A DNA stretch of 64,000 nucleotides from Stenogyne calaminthoides (Eukaryota > Streptophyta > Magnoliopsida > Lamiales > Lamiaceae), in assembly GCA_037126765.1 (NCBI GenBank), contig JBBCBC010000017.1, positions 24,729,916 through 24,793,915 of the forward strand. The letters run 5' to 3'. Position 1 is the first letter of the stretch; each line of letters starts with the position of its first letter. The notes under the pieces were generated by a model. The model was given only the letters and a program-made list of their open reading frames with translations. It did no database searches and was not told the DNA's origin. Positions 46,555 to 58,318 of this stretch are shown here, piece by piece. Position numbers and translations under genes: made by a program.

Positions 46555-46725
46555 AAGTCTTATATGCATCTATGTTACCGTACACTCATAGTTCATTTTT
46601 AATAATAGTTGCATGGTTCAATGTAAACAAGTTGCATCTTTCGATATAACAAGTTGCATCTTTCGATATAACACTATAAATGCACGGTACACCTGAATGC
46701 ACATTAGACTCACCCTAAAAAAAAT
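46555..46725. repeat. Repeat family B, copy 1
   Basis: GTACACTCATAGTTCATTTT ... AACAAGTTGCATCTTTCGAT (twice) ... GCACGGTACACC. Family of imperfect inverted repeats also at 46795, 53655 and 54735. Confidence 0.55.
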
Positions 46726-46794
46726 CATATCTTCATTTTGTAGGTCCTATATATAGTATATATAGTATATTAAATAGAAGATAAAATAGGTTAG

Positions 46795-47012
46795 ATTTTG
46801 CATGCATCCGGGTGCACAGTGCACTCATAGTGTATTTTAGAAGCGTACAACTTGTTATACTGAAAAGTACGATTTATTTACACAGAAAAATGCAATTATT
46901 AATATGAGAACATAGTTGCATACTTCTGTTTGGAATAGTTGCATATTTCTATTTTAGATAATTACACGCTTCTAAAATACATTATGATTACACGGTACAT
47001 CCAAGTGGACAT
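46795..47012. repeat. Repeat family B, copy 2
   Basis: GTGCACTCATAGTGTATTTT start, AGTTGCATACTTCTGTTTGG interior, CTTCTAAAATACATTATGAT and CACGGTACATCC at the end. Imperfect palindrome of about 215 bp, MITE-like. Confidence 0.6.
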
Positions 47013-47694
47013 ATGACCCACCCGATAAAATAATGACAAGTACTAGATAAGCGAATTGGGAGAAAATATTTCGTACAAAGACAGGCCACCTAACTGAAAG
47101 AGATAGTTGACCGAGACGTCGGATTTTATGGAAAGGTCCGAAGTATGCTTTGGGAAAATCCACCCATGACTTATCCTTTTTAATCAATACTATTAATAGA
47201 TCTTCATTTTCGAAATTAGATTTAGTAATGGTGGAAAGTACGATTGGCAAGAGTATGTTATAATTCTTCCTAGCTTCTGTTTAAAGAAAAATGTTGGGTG
47301 GTTCGTACGTGCGGCAGGATATTCACGCGCACATGATAAACGTGATTTTCGGCACTCTCCGTCGGTTGTAGTAAAGCGATATCTTCCATGATCTTCTGGG
47401 CGTATTAGTAATTTAGTATACGGGTTAATGACGCGAAAGTAAGGGTGTATAAAAAAATACCTAAACTTTGCATTAGGAAAAAATTTCCTTTTTAAGAATT
47501 GGATCAAAGTGAGAATACATAAATATGCAACTAGTTAACATTAAATCGTGCAACTAAAAATCATAGAAATATGCAATTAATTAACATTAAATTGTGCAAC
47601 TAAAAATTTTAGAAACATGCAATTAGCTAATGTAAAAACGTACAACTATATAACATAAAAATATATAACTATATAACACAAGAGCTTATAAGTT
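47013..47694. other. Intergenic, no gene
   Basis: 47210-47510 contains open frames without known domains; 47515-47660 repeats ATGCAACTA/ACATTAAATTGTGC motifs about four times. Confidence 0.45.
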
Positions 47695-48345
47695 CATTAA
47701 TTTTGTTTGGTAAAATAAGATGTCTAACATCTTATAAGATATAAAAATAAGCTCTTTAGAGCTTATAAACTTCAAAAAAATAAGTTGGGATATCCCAACT
47801 TATTTTACAAAAATTAAATAAGCTCTATCATATCTCAACCCATCTCAGCTCAAACTTGGTCCGAATTCAATCCAACCCGGGCCTTTTTTCGTTTTAAAAA
47901 AAAATATTTTTGAAAAAAAAAAAATCTGGAAAAAAAATATTTTTGATTATTTTCGAAAAAAAAAGTATTTTGAAAAAAAAAATATTTTCTGGAAAAAAAT
48001 ATTTTCGATTCTTTTTTTTGAAAAAAAATATTTTCTGGATTTTTTTTTCAATATTTTCGAAAAAATTATTTTCTGGAAAAAAATATTATTAAAAAAATCG
48101 AAAAAAAATATTTTTTGAAAAATATATTTATTTTCGAAAAAAAAATATTATTAAAAAAATCGAAAAAATTATATTAATTTTAAAATTAAAAAAATAGTTT
48201 TTAAAAAATTACTATTAAAGAACTTATAAGTTTTATTAGTCAAACACTTTAACAATTTATAAGCTACTTAAAAATTATATCTTATAAATTCTCAAAACAA
48301 CTTATAAGATATTTAAAATAAGCTTAGCCAAACGGACCCTTAGTC
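47695..48345. repeat. Inverted-repeat element around an A/T homopurine tract
   Basis: AGAGCTTATAAG...ATCTTATAAGATATAAA at the left and AAAACAACTTATAAGATATT...GCCAAACGGACCC at the right are inverse related. The centre (47895-48190) alternates A-runs and TATTTTCTGG units. Resembles hAT-type MITEs ending in CAAACGGACCC-like sequence. Confidence 0.45.
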
Positions 48346-49549
48346 TTTTAGAAGACAACTTCTTTCTTCCATACTTTTTTGTCCATGGTGTTTAAAGTCT
48401 CAGGCGCTTGCAACTCTTTTATGTGATTGCAGCCCCCGAAATGCATGCATTACATCATGATTTGTAATTTCCTTTATCACTAACAAGAAATTATTGAGTT
48501 TCTCATTTGCAAATATTAATTGTTGATAAACACGCCAAATTGCTCTGTTCATTCCCAAATTAATGTTGAAATGTGGAGTGCGCATGAATGAGTAATGGGC
48601 CTCAATTCTGCTGATTCAGTCTCAATCTTCATTTCTTCTACAAGTATTTTACTTGTTTCGCCATCGATTTTTTCTGAATATCAAATTGTCCTATTCTAGT
48701 CCTTTGAATATCGGAGCCCGGAGATGTTTGTGGCGGTTCAATCGACTGCAATTCCGTAGCAGAATTTCACAGCTAGTTTGAAAGCGTCAGCCCGTCGGCC
48801 AAATCGTCCAACTCGATCTTGTTTCATTCGATTTCTCGTGATTTGTATATATATTATTGTGTTCATCTTCCCGGTTTGAAAGAGAAGAGGATCCACAAAT
48901 TATAAATTGGGTAGGATCAAGGTGAGTGCACGGATCTTATATCCATACACCAATTGCACATGAGACCTTGCCTTTTTCAAAGACCTGCACGTAATGGAAA
49001 AAGTAAAATTACATAAATAGACTAACGTAGACCGCACGGTAGGAATTATATTTAATTCTAGTATTCAAAAAAAAAAAAAGTAACAATCGAGTATTGAACA
49101 TATATATATATATATTATATACAGATATATGTATTTATTTAATATCAATATGACGAAATACATGATGTAATATGAAAATTGGATCTGATCACATTTCCAA
49201 TCGCAACGTAAAAAACATAAAATTATACCAAATTAAACACATACCCTCTTCTTAGCACGTCAGTCTTAACAAAACGAAGAAGGATATCCTCAAGTCTGTC
49301 AAAGCACAAAATATTAATATTAATTTAGTTTTTTATATAAAAAGAATAATTGAATAACAAATATATATAAATAATTAGTTGGTTGGAATAATCACATCCT
49401 TCAACTATACTTAGTATTAAAAAAAATTGTATACATCCTCTTAATGTATGTGTTTTTAAACTTAAAATCATTGGATATATATTTCTTACCATTGAAAATA
49501 ACAAAAACAATCAATCTTATTCTTTATCACAAAAATTAGTGCGCAGGAA
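48346..49549. other. Intergenic; contains repeat family C copy 2
   Basis: 48925-48995 is the inverted second copy of family C (GTGAGTGCACGGATC...AATTGCACATGAGACC). 48600-48870 is less AT-rich but shows no gene. Confidence 0.45.
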
Positions 49550-50460
49550 AAATAACCACTCTCAGCATTTTAGTGGCAAATTTTGTTGTCACTATATACT
49601 TGAATTTTGTCATTGAAAATAGTTAGTAACAATATTGGAGATTGTCACTAGGTTGTGACTATAAATAGTGTCACTATAAGGTTAGTGACGAAAATGTTTT
49701 AATCGTCACTATAAATCATATTTTTAGGCACGTTCATATTTTGTCACTAAAACTTTTGTTATAGTCACATACTGCCTCCGTCCCAAACTCGATTGCCACA
49801 TTTCCGTTTCGGGCGTCTCATACTTGATTTCCACTCTTCTTAAATGGAAATACTCATTTTGTCACTTTATCATTTTATCACATAAAATACTAATAAACAA
49901 CTTTTTTTAACCCCAATTACTCATCACTTTATCAATTTATCACACAAAATACTAATAAACAACTCATTCTACCCCAACACTTTATCACTTGTTCTTAAAA
50001 CCCGAGCACACAGTAATGTGGCAACCGAGTTTGGGACGGAGATAGTATTTTTTTTTGTCACTATTACTCAATGTTCTAGTCACATATCCTTTTTGTCACT
50101 GTTACTTGATGTTTTAGTACATATTTTTATTGTCAATGGTTTAGTCACATATTTTTGTCGTCACTGTTACTCAATGTTTTAGTCACATATTTTTATCGTC
50201 ACCATTACTCAATGTTTTAGTCACATATCATTTTTGTCACTATTACTCAATGTTTTAGTCACATATTTTTATTGTCACTATTATTCAATGGTTAGTCACA
50301 TATTTTTGTCGTCACCATTATTCAATGTTTTAGTCACATATTTTTATCGTCATCATTACTCAATGTTTTAATCACATATTTTTTTGTCACTATTACTCAA
50401 TATTTTTATTGACACTGTTATTACTAAATATTTTAATCACACGGGATTTTGTGAAAAAAA
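49550..50460. repeat. Tandem array of ~40-bp units, interrupted by a Stowaway-like MITE
   Basis: From 50052 to about 50445 the unit TCAC(T/C)ATTACTCAATGTTT + TAGTCACATATTTTTAT(C)G recurs about nine times with variation. 49555-49770 contains TTGTCACTA and inverted TAGTGAC motifs in a non-tandem arrangement, suggesting the terminal part of a transposon. Confidence 0.65.
49772..50045. mobile_element. Stowaway-like MITE 2
   Basis: TIRs CTGCCTCCGTCCCAAACTCG and its inverse CGAGTTTGGGACGGAGATAG, flanked by TA (49770-49771, 50046-50047). The GTTTATTAGTATTTTATG-like internal duplication is shared with MITE 1. No coding. Confidence 0.85.
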
Positions 50461-51564
50461 ATAAAACATTTAACTATAACCACTAATTTGGTGTCTTTAA
50501 AGTCTAAATATGTTGTGATAATATTGTATCAATATTTAAAATAAAATTTAATAAATACAACTTGGTTTAATTATAGTGAGTAGGCGTCTTCAAAAAAAAA
50601 TTATAGTGAGTAGGCGACAACATTTTACTCGAATTTCATATGAAAATAATTAAACAATTACATAGACAAAGATATAAAATTGGGTAATAATTGCCCAAAC
50701 TCCTTCTAAATAATATACACAATGATAAATTTAATGGTACATACAAAAATTCCAACATCATAGAGAGAGAGAATACATTTATTCTCCTCATCAAGCATAT
50801 TAGGCTTTGCATTTTTCAGCCTGCAGACATTTAATTCTTTGTTATACCTTGAAGTTGCTTGTTTTTGTTGTTCTGTTTTTCTTCTAAATCTTGAAGAGTA
50901 GAATCTGCACATTTCAAATCGGCAGAGATACAATCAATTCACTTTCGAATATTTGCATTGGCCTCAGCCAAATCCTGTTTTACAAGTACTGAACCAATAA
51001 ACTTGTACACATTTGCATCCTCATTCAACAAATCCAGTTCTTCTGGTTATATTTATTGCTTTAATTTACCTTCAGACTTCGACCGCCCTATTTTACGACA
51101 ATGAAACTGCATAAAAAACATGAATACATAAATCACGTGCAGATCATTAGAAGAATTAACATATACTAATGAGAAACTAGAAGAGTTTATCAAAATTGAA
51201 ACCATAAAGTATGTAGCAGAACTATGAAAACACAAAATTGAAATGAATGGACGATGTGTCCAAATAATCTAATCAAAAGTTCAATGAGAGACCGAATAAA
51301 CATCTTCATCAAGACTGAAAACCGCTAGAAAAGAGGGAATTGATTAAAATTATGGACGGAATCGAAAAATAATTAAAAAGAGAGACGTGGAGAGTGGAGT
51401 GGAAAGTGGGAAGACGGTTTCGTTTTGCTATATGTTTTTTTTTTTAAATCGAATTCTATATGTTCTTATTCTTATATTTTGTGTAAATATAATTATGTTT
51501 ATGTCACCACCATTAATATTTATAGAATATTTTTGATTAAAGAGTAAAGGCGTAAAGCCATAGG
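50461..51564 (-). other. Intergenic with a coiled-coil-like coding remnant
   Basis: On the minus strand, about 50990-50840, DLAEANANIRK and, after a stop, SADLKCADSTLQDLEEKQNN form a heptad-like stretch. It could be the tail of a transposase-associated or captured gene. No start, no full exon set. Confidence 0.35.
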
Positions 51565-52250
51565 AAAAAGTCAAAATGTTGTATTTCTATGATGTACGGA
51601 TTCTTCTAAAAAAACTAGTCAAAATGTTGTACATCTATGATGCATCGGACTCTTAGGGTGCGGGTGCGATTCTCATTCGATTCGCACCGGATACGCCACG
51701 TGACAAATCCGTGAATATTTTTTTCAAAAAAAAATTAGGATACACGTATATGGTGCGGGAAGGGTGCGTGAGTGGTTATTTTTTTAGAAAAATCTTTTTT
51801 TTTTTAATTTCTTTTGTTTATTTTTGCAATTTTTCAAGACTAAAACTCTATATGGTCATGTTATTAAGTACCAAATGTGTTATTTTAATTAAACATTATT
51901 ATGTAATATAATTTCAATTGAATATTATTTCGATAGAACATTATTTCAATTGAACATTATTCCTTTGGTATTACTTATGTATTGAGGTGATGTTATTTGA
52001 ATTAATGTTTTGTTACTTAATTACATTAAATTATTAAAATTGCTTAAGTTTTATGTGAATTACATACATTTGATATATTAATTTTAAGAATTTTATATAT
52101 CTTATAGGTGTTATACATAATAAAATATAAATAAACAGACGTATCCTTGTCGTATCGCACCCTAACTTTTTTGAAAATTCGTATCCCGTACCCATATCTT
52201 ATCGCTTCCACACCCCGCACCTATGCAACATAGTTGTACATAGTTCCTAT
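51565..52250. repeat. Inverted-repeat element, GGGTGCGGGTGCGAT arms
   Basis: Left arm about 51595-51690 (GTTGTACATCTATGATGCAT, TTAGGGTGCGGGTGCGAT); right arm 52140-52240 reads inverse (GTATCGCACCCTAA, GCACCTATGCAACATAGTTG). AT-rich centre. Confidence 0.45.
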
Positions 52251-52299
52251 TTTATTAATAGATGATTAGATTTAAGATCAGATGACTTTCTAGTCCATT

Positions 52300-53505
52300 C
52301 AGACCCAACAAATAACTAGGAGGTCCAAACTGCTTTTTTAAAATACTAGGAAGTCCAAAATGAGAAAGGAAAAGCCCACAGTACCCCTCACCCCCAAATA
52401 CCTAATATCAGACGTTGTCTCTCATTTCTCTCTCATTTCTCCTCACACCCATTCTCTCTCTAACTTCTCTCTCTCAAGAAAAAAACGAGACACCATCTCG
52501 CCACTCCCACCTCTCAACGCCACCACTCAGCCGCCGCATCCATCCCTCTGCGCGACTTCTACAGACGTGACCCCCACCTCTCAACGCCACCACTCAGCCG
52601 CCGCCTCCACCCCCTGCGCGACTTCTACAGACGACGAAGAGGCTTGTGGTTTTTTTCTGGATTTTGTGTTGAAGATGAAGGATTTTTTGTAGATTTAAGG
52701 TTTGAGGTTTGTTTGGGTCTAATTTTGTAGATTTACGGCCACTCTCTCCTCTAGATCTAATTCAAAAAAAATTCAGTTTGAGATTTGTTTGGGTCTTTGA
52801 ATTTTCAGTTTGATGAAATGCTTTGAATTTGTATATAGTTGTACAGAGGTGTTTGCGATTTGCGAATTTGTACAGCTTTGAATTTTGATGAAATACTCCT
52901 ACTAGATTTGTACAGAGTTGGTTGTGTTTTGCTTTGAATTTGGGTTTTGAATTTGGTTTTGAAGATGGAGGATGAGGGTCTGAAACCGGAGATGCACATG
53001 TTCATGTTTTCATGAATATGTTCATGTTTTCATGAACATGTTCATGTTTTTTATGCATATATATATGCATGTAGAAATAAAGATGTAATTTTAAAATTTT
53101 TAGAAGAGGATATCTAAATTTTTATATTTTAGATAAATAAATTTATGTAGTTTTTTAATTTTTTATACGAAAATTTTAAATTGAAATGTTTTTATTTTTT
53201 TAATTGGATTTTTTATATGAAAAAATAAAGAAAGAATGATGCAAAAAATGAAGAAAGATGGAGTAGAGTGGAAAAAATGAAGAAAGAATGATGAAAAAAT
53301 AAATAAAGATAATAGAGTAAGAAATGAACAATTTCTGGTAGAGTCAGGTGGTGTCAAAAGGATGATTTGATTGGTTTAAAGTCTTCAAATTAGAAATAAG
53401 GGCATTATAGTCTTTTAAATCCTAATTTTGTACCTATAAGTAATTCTATCATATCATGGACTTAAGTACTATATGGGGTTGGGATTTGGACTTCTAAGTA
53501 AGTCA
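52300..53505. mobile_element. Candidate non-autonomous element with a Pro/Thr-rich tandem duplication
   Basis: Left ACTAGGAGGTCCAAA (about 52315) and right TTTGGACTTCTAAGT (about 53485) are inverse. Inside, 52506-52640 is two copies of a ~66-bp GC-rich unit (CTCTCAACGCCACCACTCAG). An open frame (52360-52692) over it is likely incidental. 53010-53055 has GTTCATGTTTTCATGAA repeats. Confidence 0.4.
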
Positions 53506-53654
53506 CGCTAGATTTAAATTTAATATGAAAATTTATGTCATTTTAAGATTAATTTCTATTAAACATTACTTCTTTAAATATATTTTAATCCTTATTTATT
53601 GCAACCGCCTTTACAGTATCTACAATTTATGTGTTATGATTATATTTTATGTCA

Positions 53655-53870
53655 TGTGCACTCGGGTGCACCGTGTACTCATATTGTATTTTAGAAACGT
53701 GCAGCTATACAAAACAGAAACGTTCAACTATTTCAAACAGAAGCATGCAACTATGCACCTATATTAACAGTTGCACTTTTTTATGTAAATAAGTCGCACT
53801 TTTCAACATAATAAGTTGCACGCTTCTAAAATGAACTATGAGTGGACGGTGCACCCGAGTGCATATAAGA
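53655..53870. repeat. Repeat family B, copy 3
   Basis: GTGCACTCGGGTGCACCGTG start and AAAATGAACTATGAGTGGAC with GGTGCACCCGAGTGCAT at the end, which are inverse of each other. Interior AACTATTTCAAACAGAAGC. Confidence 0.65.
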
Positions 53871-54507
53871 TCTGACCAATCTTTTATTCTATATTGTATT
53901 TTTAAAATTATATTATATTAGAGATTACATATTATAGATAAGTTGTTCGTATTTTACGCTATATATAAGACTTGATTTTCTTCAAGTTGTTTTAAATTAG
54001 TTAGAAATTGGTAAAATAAAAGTTAATTGGGTTAAACATTACTCAAAATGAAATCTGTGCATATAGATTTTCCTAAACGAATATTACATATAATATATTT
54101 TCCTTACTTGTTTCTACTTTTAATTAAAGAAAATTTGGTTGATATTTTATGGGATCATAACATTAAATGCTATAGGTATTAGTTTATAAAAGTAGTAGAA
54201 TCAGTTATTAGTGTAAATGATATTAGAGACACTCTTGCGTGAGACCGTATCATGATGAAATAGAGTGTAATTTGGGCATTGACGCTTAATTAACACTTTG
54301 AGAGAGATGATTATTAATTGTGCTAAGTTGTACTCTGTCTCATGCATGAGACCCTCTCATACGAGTTTTTATCATGATATTATTATGAACAAGGAGAGTT
54401 TGTGATAAAACTGATACCATTATATTTAGATAAAATTTCTGGGAACATATATCACTACTCTTATAAATTAATATCAATATAATTTAATATTTGATAAAAT
54501 TTAGTTG
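53871..54507. other. AT-rich intergenic DNA, no gene
   Basis: 54235-54365 contains GAGACCGTATCATGATG and inverse GAGACCCTCTCATACGAG motifs, perhaps a further short inverted repeat. Nothing else. Confidence 0.4.
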
Positions 54508-54700
54508 AGTAACACTCCTGTGAACCAGACCTATACATGAAATCTATCAATGTTATGCACAAAAAATATCACTGTTTAAAAAATATACTTTTTCTGGTAA
54601 CATATTGATAGTTTTTATGCATAACAGTGACAAGTTTTGTACATAACAGTGATATTAAAAAAATAGAGTTCATTGTGAACTCAGGTTCACAAAATTTGTC
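54508..54700 (+). repeat. Short inverted-repeat family A, copy 3
   Basis: GAGTAACACTCCTGTGAACC ... ATAACAGTGACAAG ... TTCATTGTGAACTCAGGTTC. Ends are imperfect inverses (CCTGTGAACC / AGGTTCACA). Confidence 0.65.
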
Positions 54701-54734
54701 AATTTAGTTTGGTATTAAAATAAGAATATTAACT

Positions 54735-54935
54735 AACAATTTGGAGTGAGTCATATTGCATTTTAGAACCATACAACTTGTTATAATGAAAGATGCAACT
54801 TATTTACACTTAATCGTGCAACTGTTTTTCTATATTAATAGTTGCACGGTTCAATGTAAACAAGTTGCATCTTTCAGTAACATGATTTTAAAATGCACTA
54901 TGAGTACACACGATGCACTTGGATGCACAGAAGAC
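54735..54935. repeat. Repeat family B, copy 4
   Basis: CATTTTAGAACCATACAACT ... AGTTGCACGGTTCAATGTAA ... AAAATGCACTATGAGTACAC ... GATGCACTTGGATGCAC. Inverse arms around an AT centre. Confidence 0.6.
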
Positions 54936-55096
54936 TTAGTAATCAATATAATATTAGGTTTGTATATTAAGAATCAAATAGTATTTGAATTCGAATATTT
55001 TGTTGGAAACGGAGCCTTTGTTACCTTTCTATAAAAAAAAAAAAGAGTAACATTCCGAAAATCAAGTCTACAAATGAACACTTGTGCATAAAAATT

Positions 55097-56757
55097 CACT
55101 AATACACATTTGGCCTTGGACAGCTGTTAAAATAGCCATTAGAGAGCGGTTATAACAGCTGTCCAAGTAATAGCTGTCCAAGGTTGGACAACTGTTAAAA
55201 AACCACTGTCTAAAAAAAAGACTTAGACAGCGGTTTTGAACCGCTGTGCAAGATTGCAGCTTAGACAGCGATTTTCAACCGTTGTCCAAATTCCTCCCTT
55301 GGACAGCGGTTTTCAACCGCTGTCTAATATATATTTTTTTTTAAAAATTGATTTTTAGGCAAGAACCCACCAAGCATCTCATATATAAGCCACCAAGTCT
55401 CCCAATTAATTGAGGCAATTATTCGCTCCCATGGGGGACCGAACACTGGACCTTGGGAGCCTGAGCAGGGATCAATTCCGCTCGGGCACTAGCTTTCTTG
55501 CGTTTACTTAATGAAATTAATTCTATATGTCCTAGAATTCGTTTTTTTTACAATTTTTTTTAATTCTTTATTTCAATTATCTTATTTATTAATTCAATCA
55601 CACTTTTTTATATAATAATAATTTTTTTATATAAATTTAAATTAAATTATATTAAAATTATATTTTTTTACTTGTTTTTTTTAAAAAAAGTACACTACGT
55701 ATCTTTCTTTTAAACTTGTAATACTTTTCCTTCTAAACAAGTAATATACTTTTTTTATCTTAATAAGTAAAATTTTTCTTTAAACAAGTAATACTTTTTC
55801 TTCTAAACAAGTAATATATATATTTCTTTAAACAAGTTATACCTTTCTATTTAAACAAGCTAGTAATACTTTTCTATTTAAACAAGTATTTCTTTTCTTT
55901 AAACAAGTAATACTTTTTCATCTAAACAAGTAATACTTTTCTTGCGTTTATTTAATAAAATTAATTCTATATGTTCTAAAAATCGTTTTTTATTACAATT
56001 TTTTTAAAAATTCTTTATTTCAATTATCTTATTTATTAATTCAATCACATTTTTATATAATAATTTTTTTATATAAATTTAAATTAAATTAAATTAAATT
56101 ATATTAAAATTATATTTTTTACTTGTACTTTTTTTTAAAAAAAAGTACTACCTTTCTTTTAAACTTGTAATAATTTTCCTTCTAAACAAGTAATACTTTT
56201 CTATCTAAATAAGTAATATTTTCCTTTAAACAAGTAATACTTTTTCATCTAAACAAGTAATATTTTTCTTTAAACAAGTTATACCTTTCTATCTAAACAA
56301 GTAATATTTTTCTATTTAAACAAGTAATATTATGAACAAATTTTACATAAGAGTTTGTGTTAATCTCATTATATACGACGAATATTAAAAAGAAATAACA
56401 CGAGAATTTAAAGAATAAAATATTTGAACTGTTCCTAAAAAGAATTTACAAATTAAAACAAAAAAATAAAACAAAAAATAAAAGCTTTACAAAAAAAAAA
56501 AAAAATTAATTCACTTGGAGAGCGGTTATGAGCCATTTGTCAAGCTTTTTATTTAGACAAACGGTTCAAAACCGCTCTCCAATTACCCTTGCACAATGAT
56601 TTATGAAACCATTGTCTAAGCTTTTTGATCTTGGACAAATTTTTTTAACCGTTGTCTTTTTTTTTTTTAATAGAACCGCTCTCAAGGAACTACTTGAGAA
56701 GTTTAAAAAAAAAAAATTTGTCAAATGGAGCACTCCAAGCTCAAATGTGTAGTAGTG
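55097..56757. mobile_element. Non-autonomous CACTA element
   Basis: Left CACTAATACACATTTGGCC and right inverse CACTACTACACATTTGAGC, flanked by 3-bp ATT (55094-55096, 56758-56760). Subterminal TTAGACAGCGGTTTT...AACCGCTGTC motifs at 55105-55330 and 56515-56690. Interior has no ORF; it contains two arrays of a ~20-bp TTTAAACAAGTAATACTTTT unit (55710-55940 and 56155-56335), each preceded by a duplicated ~200-bp AT-rich block (from 55498 and 55941). A tRNA-like GTGTTCGGTCCCC (minus, about 55435) may be a SINE remnant. Confidence 0.8.
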
Positions 56758-56760
56758 ATT

Positions 56761-57925
56761 ATTACTATTTAAAAAAAAAATTGAACAGTGATAGTTCTTT
56801 TACATTATAGTGATAATTTTTATAAAATACTTGAAAAATTACTGTATTTCTTTTGTAAATTTAAAATTTAAATATTTATATTCGAAAATACCTTAAAATT
56901 ATAAAATAAATTATCCTAATGGAACTTAAAGAGTTTGTAAATTAATAGTAATTCAAATTATCTCCTATGTATTTTTTTATTTATTTAAAAATTTTCTTTT
57001 ATGAAAATATATTTTAAGTTTTAAGAATATAATTTATGTTTAATATTTAAGATATATTTTACGATAAATAAGATACTTTTAAACCTCTAGGAAATAATTT
57101 ATGATAAATATAACAAAGAATATGAATTTTATTGTGATTTAATGTTTTTTATGAATTTATATATATGTTTTACATGTCTCATATTACAAAATTTATATAA
57201 TATAATTATCAACAATATCATGCATCGCAGGATGAGAGAATTTCTAATTTTATTGAAAACCTTGAATGTTAACTAAATTTACTTGATGAACCTATATTTT
57301 ACCTTGATTATGTGAAAATTGTTTAACGTATTTAAATGTTAAACAAGTTCCATGTTCTTTTGATAATTATTATCAAGTTAATCAAATAAAATTATATTTT
57401 AATTTTTTTATATTTTAAAATATTAATTTGTGTCTTAAATACACACATATATAATAATAATTTCTGAATCTTTTATTTGATGTTCAGTGTAACTGAATTA
57501 AGACAACAATTTTACTTATTTCACGTAATTATTATAAGTTTTAAATAACTTCACAGTTTTTTTTGGTAATTTTCAAATTAATTAAATAATTTAAGATCAT
57601 TTTCGGTTCATCTTATATAATCTTAATAAAAAAATTGGTTTATCATAAGTGATATAATTTTTATTTGTTTAATTTTTTTGTGATTAGATAATTATAATAC
57701 ATTATTTCAAAAAAAAATATTTTATCATAAATATTTTAATTATCTTAAAATTATTAGATAGTTTTATCTAATGTATTTTAATTCAAAATTTTTACAATGT
57801 TCACATTGTATAGTCAATTTTAGATTAATTAAAAAAACTAATAAATGAATATTTTTTTAAATATAAATTTTATGAATGTTTAAACTTTATGGATATTAAT
57901 TTTTTTAATTTGTATTTTTACTGAC
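56761..57925. other. AT-rich intergenic DNA, no gene
   Basis: Very AT-rich with no ORF above background and no repeat recognised; 56765-56830 has one ACAGTGATAGTT arm like family A. Confidence 0.5.
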
Positions 57926-58313
57926 AAATACTCAATTGAATATTGGCAATATAAAGTTGTCGTTATTAATCGCAGTTTATATTATTTTGTAACAAAATAA
58001 ATTATTTTCACTATATGTGTATATTTAGTGATAAATATTCAGTTAAATAGTGACAATATATAAAATTGTCACTTGCTTCATTATTTTGTAACAAGTTAAA
58101 TTGTTGTCACTATATGTTTATTTTTAGTGACAAGATATTTTAGTTAAATAGTGGCGATATATAACATTTTCATCAGTTATGTTATTTTGTAATATAACAA
58201 ATTGTTGTCACTATATGTGTGTTTTTAGTGATAAATATTTAATTAAATAGTGACAATATATAAAATTGTCACTAGCTTTGTTATTCTGTAACAAAACAAA
58301 TTGTTGTCATTAT
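57926..58313. repeat. Tandem array, ~100-bp TAGTGACAAATATT unit
   Basis: Units start near 57915, 58020, 58121 and 58227, each containing TAGTGA(C/T)AAATATT, GTGACAATATATAAAATTGT, TTATTTTGTAACAA and TTGTTGTCACTATATGTG. The last unit is split by E4 and resumes at 63293-63440. Confidence 0.75.
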
Positions 58314-58318
58314 ATATG

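Noticed and set aside
47910..48092. Lys/Phe-rich ORF
   Set aside because: Product of A and T runs in low-complexity DNA.
50706..51235. Minus-strand gene with coiled coil
   Set aside because: Stops and missing exon borders; only a heptad-like remnant is visible.
52360..52692. Pro/Thr-rich ORF as a host gene
   Set aside because: Built on a tandem duplication, no exon structure, and lies inside an inverted-repeat element.
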